Source: an uncultured Roseburia sp. (GTDB lineage Bacteria; Bacillota; Clostridia; Lachnospirales; Lachnospiraceae). Taken from it: a stretch of DNA of 8,067 bases. Position numbers and translations under genes: made by a program. The notes beneath the pieces are model-generated. The model saw nothing but the letters and a program-made list of their open reading frames with translations. It ran no database searches and was not told the DNA's origin. The stretch covers positions 1-8,067 of the forward strand of contig CAMENQ010000093.1 in assembly GCA_945928585.1 (NCBI GenBank), read 5' to 3'. The number at the start of each line of letters is the position of its first letter. Position 1 is the stretch's first letter. Below are positions 6,419-8,067 of the stretch, piece by piece.

Positions 6419-7432
6419 TTACAGCTTTCTTTTTCCTGAAAATATCTTTCCTGCATAAATAAATGTGTTCTTTATAAGTTCAAGCTCTATCTTTATATAA
6501 TTTTTTAAATGACTTTTTTTATATGTCACTTTTTTACATTTATTATATCCTTTAAGTCCTTCTCTTAAGCCATCCAGATAAGCCTTTCCGTATTCATCTC
6601 CTGCTTTTTTAAAAAACAGCCATTTTGCCACGCAACCTGCAAAAATAAAGGGTATGTTTAATATAATCTGTAATTGTGGCATATTTTTATATATAACATA
6701 AATATTATTTCTTGCAGAATTGGTTATCTTAAATACATTATGCCTTGAACCGCTTGTTCCGCTTCCGACATGATACACCTTTGCATTAGGATTGTACTTA
6801 TTTTTAAAGCCAAATATTCTCGCCCTGTAGCCTATATCCAAATCTTCCAGATAAGCAAAATGATTTTCATCAAAAAGCCCCAGCTTTTTTAGTATATCCG
6901 TTCTATATATTGCTGCACCTGCACATGATGAAAACACTTCTCTTTCATTAGCATAATTCTCTACAGGTTCATCCATTCCAAAGGCAAATGCCCACCCTAC
7001 AGCCGTATACCCGTCACCGGCATTATCCACAAGTCTTTTATCATTCATCTGTATCATCATTGGTGATACTGAAAATACTCTTTTTGATTTTTCTATACCT
7101 TCAACAGATTTTTCTATAAAATCTTCAAATACCTCTGTATCATTATTTAAAAGTATTACATATGGTGTTGTACAGGTTTTTATTCCGGTGTTTACTCCAC
7201 CACAAAAGCCTGTATTTTTTTTATTTTTGATAAGGGTAATCATATCACTGCCATATCCGCAGTTTTCATATTCCCTAATCATGGCTTCTATCAACAAACA
7301 GCTGTTATCTGTTGAACCATTATCCACCACTATTATCTTAAAATCCATGCTGGTCTGGTTCATAAGTGCTTTAAGGCAATTCTCTATGAAATTTTCACCA
7401 TTATAATTTGGTATTACCACAGTAACCTTCAT
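6419..7432 (-). CDS. Family 2 glycosyltransferase, rhamnosyltransferase-like
   Basis: This 337-residue GT2 (GT-A fold) enzyme probably adds one sugar from a nucleotide donor to the lipid-linked repeat unit at the inner face of the membrane. The start MKVTVVIPNYNG is typical of the family. VVDNGSTDNS (35-44) shapes the nucleotide pocket, LLNNDTE (94-100) is the metal-binding DxD equivalent, and YLEDLDIGYR (194-203) carries the likely catalytic E196-D197. HVGSGTSGSR (221-230) matches the C-terminal signature of WbbL-like rhamnosyltransferases. A hydrophobic segment (about 254-274) may sit on the membrane, and the C-terminus is strongly basic. The ATG lies 33 bases after the upstream glycosyltransferase stop, with AGGCAGGA ahead of it. 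Donor and acceptor are not readable. A 140-base gap with its own promoter follows before the sugar phosphotransferase. Confidence 0.9.
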   Translation of the reverse strand: MKVTVVIPNYNGENFIENCLKALMNQTSMDFKIIVVDNGSTDNSCLLIEAMIREYENCGYGSDMITLIKNKKNTGFCGGVNTGIKTCTTPYVILLNNDTEVFEDFIEKSVEGIEKSKRVFSVSPMMIQMNDKRLVDNAGDGYTAVGWAFAFGMDEPVENYANEREVFSSCAGAAIYRTDILKKLGLFDENHFAYLEDLDIGYRARIFGFKNKYNPNAKVYHVGSGTSGSRHNVFKITNSARNNIYVIYKNMPQLQIILNIPFIFAGCVAKWLFFKKAGDEYGKAYLDGLREGLKGYNKCKKVTYKKSHLKNYIKIELELIKNTFIYAGKIFSGKRKL

Positions 7433-7465
7433 ATATGTCTTTTTCCTGCCTTTATCTAAAATATA

Positions 7466-8067
7466 TTATTCCACTTTCATTGAAAAATCGCACATTTCCA
7501 ATGTGAGGTTTACATTGTAATATGGATCACCCTGGGCAAGCTCATTCTCCCATTTTTCCTTAAATCTGTCTATTTCCCTGTTAAATCTTTTAATTTTTTC
7601 TACAGAATCCTCTGCCCCTCTTGACTTTGATTCTGCATGAAGAAGCTCTGCATATGGGTCATATATTATCAGCCAGCCGTTTTTTCTGACCTTAAGGCAG
7701 AAATCCACATCATTAAATGCCACCCCAAGGGTTTCATCTAATCCTCCTGCCTCCATAAATACCTCTTTTTTTATGAGCATACACGCTGCTGTTACTGCAC
7801 TTAAATCCTGCATAACAACTGCTCTGTTAAAGTATCCCATCTCCTCATGGGGCTTACCTGCAAATGCATGTCCCGCCACACCGCGTATGCCTAAAATTAC
7901 TCCTGCATGCTGTATGGTTCCATCCTGATAATACAGCCTGCTTCCTACTATTCCCACATCATTTCTCTGACAGACAGATATCATTTCCTTTAATGCATCT
8001 CTGCATTCCGGTATAAACTGCACATCATTATTTAAAAGCAGTATATATTTTCCTTCTGCATGCGTTA
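7466..8067 (-). CDS. Family 2 glycosyltransferase, 5' end outside window
   Basis: Only the C-terminal 199 residues are present; the frame stays open to the right edge, from the codon at 8063-8065. The first residues read GKYILLLNNDV, the metal-binding LLNND strand normally about 90 residues into a GT2 domain, so the gene must begin beyond the edge. The GTG at 8023 is an internal valine codon, not a start. Further motifs are a QDGTIQHAG segment, SAVTAACMLI before the catalytic region, FNDVDFCL in place of the usual ED pair, and ELLHAESKSRG. This set matches large GT2 proteins of O-antigen, rhamnan or other cell wall polysaccharide loci, which often carry more than one glycosyltransferase domain. 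Whether this one has further domains cannot be seen. The end at PYYNVNLTLEMCDF is typical of the subfamily, so the C-terminus is probably complete. Confidence 0.9.
   Translation of the reverse strand, partial: THAEGKYILLLNNDVQFIPECRDALKEMISVCQRNDVGIVGSRLYYQDGTIQHAGVILGIRGVAGHAFAGKPHEEMGYFNRAVVMQDLSAVTAACMLIKKEVFMEAGGLDETLGVAFNDVDFCLKVRKNGWLIIYDPYAELLHAESKSRGAEDSVEKIKRFNREIDRFKEKWENELAQGDPYYNVNLTLEMCDFSMKVE

Noticed and set aside
7966..8023. GTG at 8023 as the start of the right-edge glycosyltransferase
   Set aside because: The frame continues upstream through the conserved GKYILLLNND strand to the window edge, so the GTG is an internal valine codon.
1..8067. Mobile elements, CRISPR repeats or tRNA/rRNA genes
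   Set aside because: No transposase or integrase motifs, spaced repeats, or cloverleaf-like sequences were seen on either strand.

Overview
The window reads as a piece of a low-to-moderate GC Firmicute chromosome, most likely Clostridia and probably Lachnospiraceae. I infer this from the AT-rich codon use (many ATA, AGA and TTA codons), the GAGGAG/GAGGGG-type ribosome binding sites, and the gene set. The set comprises a surface polysaccharide initiating transferase, an LCP-family ligase, a membrane-anchored HtrA protease and a ClpX with a Firmicute-style core. No species is claimed.

All six genes lie on the minus strand, so transcription runs from the right edge to the left. In transcription order they are: a family 2 glycosyltransferase cut off by the right edge (8067-7466); a second family 2 glycosyltransferase (7432-6419); a 140-base gap holding a good sigma-A-type promoter; a membrane polyprenyl-phosphate sugar phosphotransferase (6278-4875); an LCP (LytR-CpsA-Psr) protein (4842-3469); a 160-base gap with a 14-bp inverted repeat; an HtrA/DegP-like membrane serine protease (3308-1740); and a ClpX-like AAA+ unfoldase (1715-132). 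The last 131 bases hold no gene I can support.

The first four genes form a coherent surface glycopolymer section. The sugar phosphotransferase starts the lipid-linked repeat unit, the two glycosyltransferases extend it, and the LCP protein probably attaches the finished polymer to peptidoglycan. Polymerase and flippase are not in the window. The last two genes form an envelope/protein quality control pair with only 24 bases between them, and probably share one transcript whose control region is the inverted repeat at 3353-3407.

The most notable item is the ClpX. It has an intact zinc-binding domain, ATPase motifs and the ClpP-docking IGF tripeptide. However, it carries an extra low-complexity linker of about 85 residues, a changed RKH loop (SKN) and a shorter pore-2 loop. 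It also sits beside htrA with no clpP or tig in view. It looks like a specialised ClpX paralogue rather than the housekeeping copy, although the window cannot show whether another copy exists. I saw no tRNA, rRNA, CRISPR array, insertion sequence or prophage signal.
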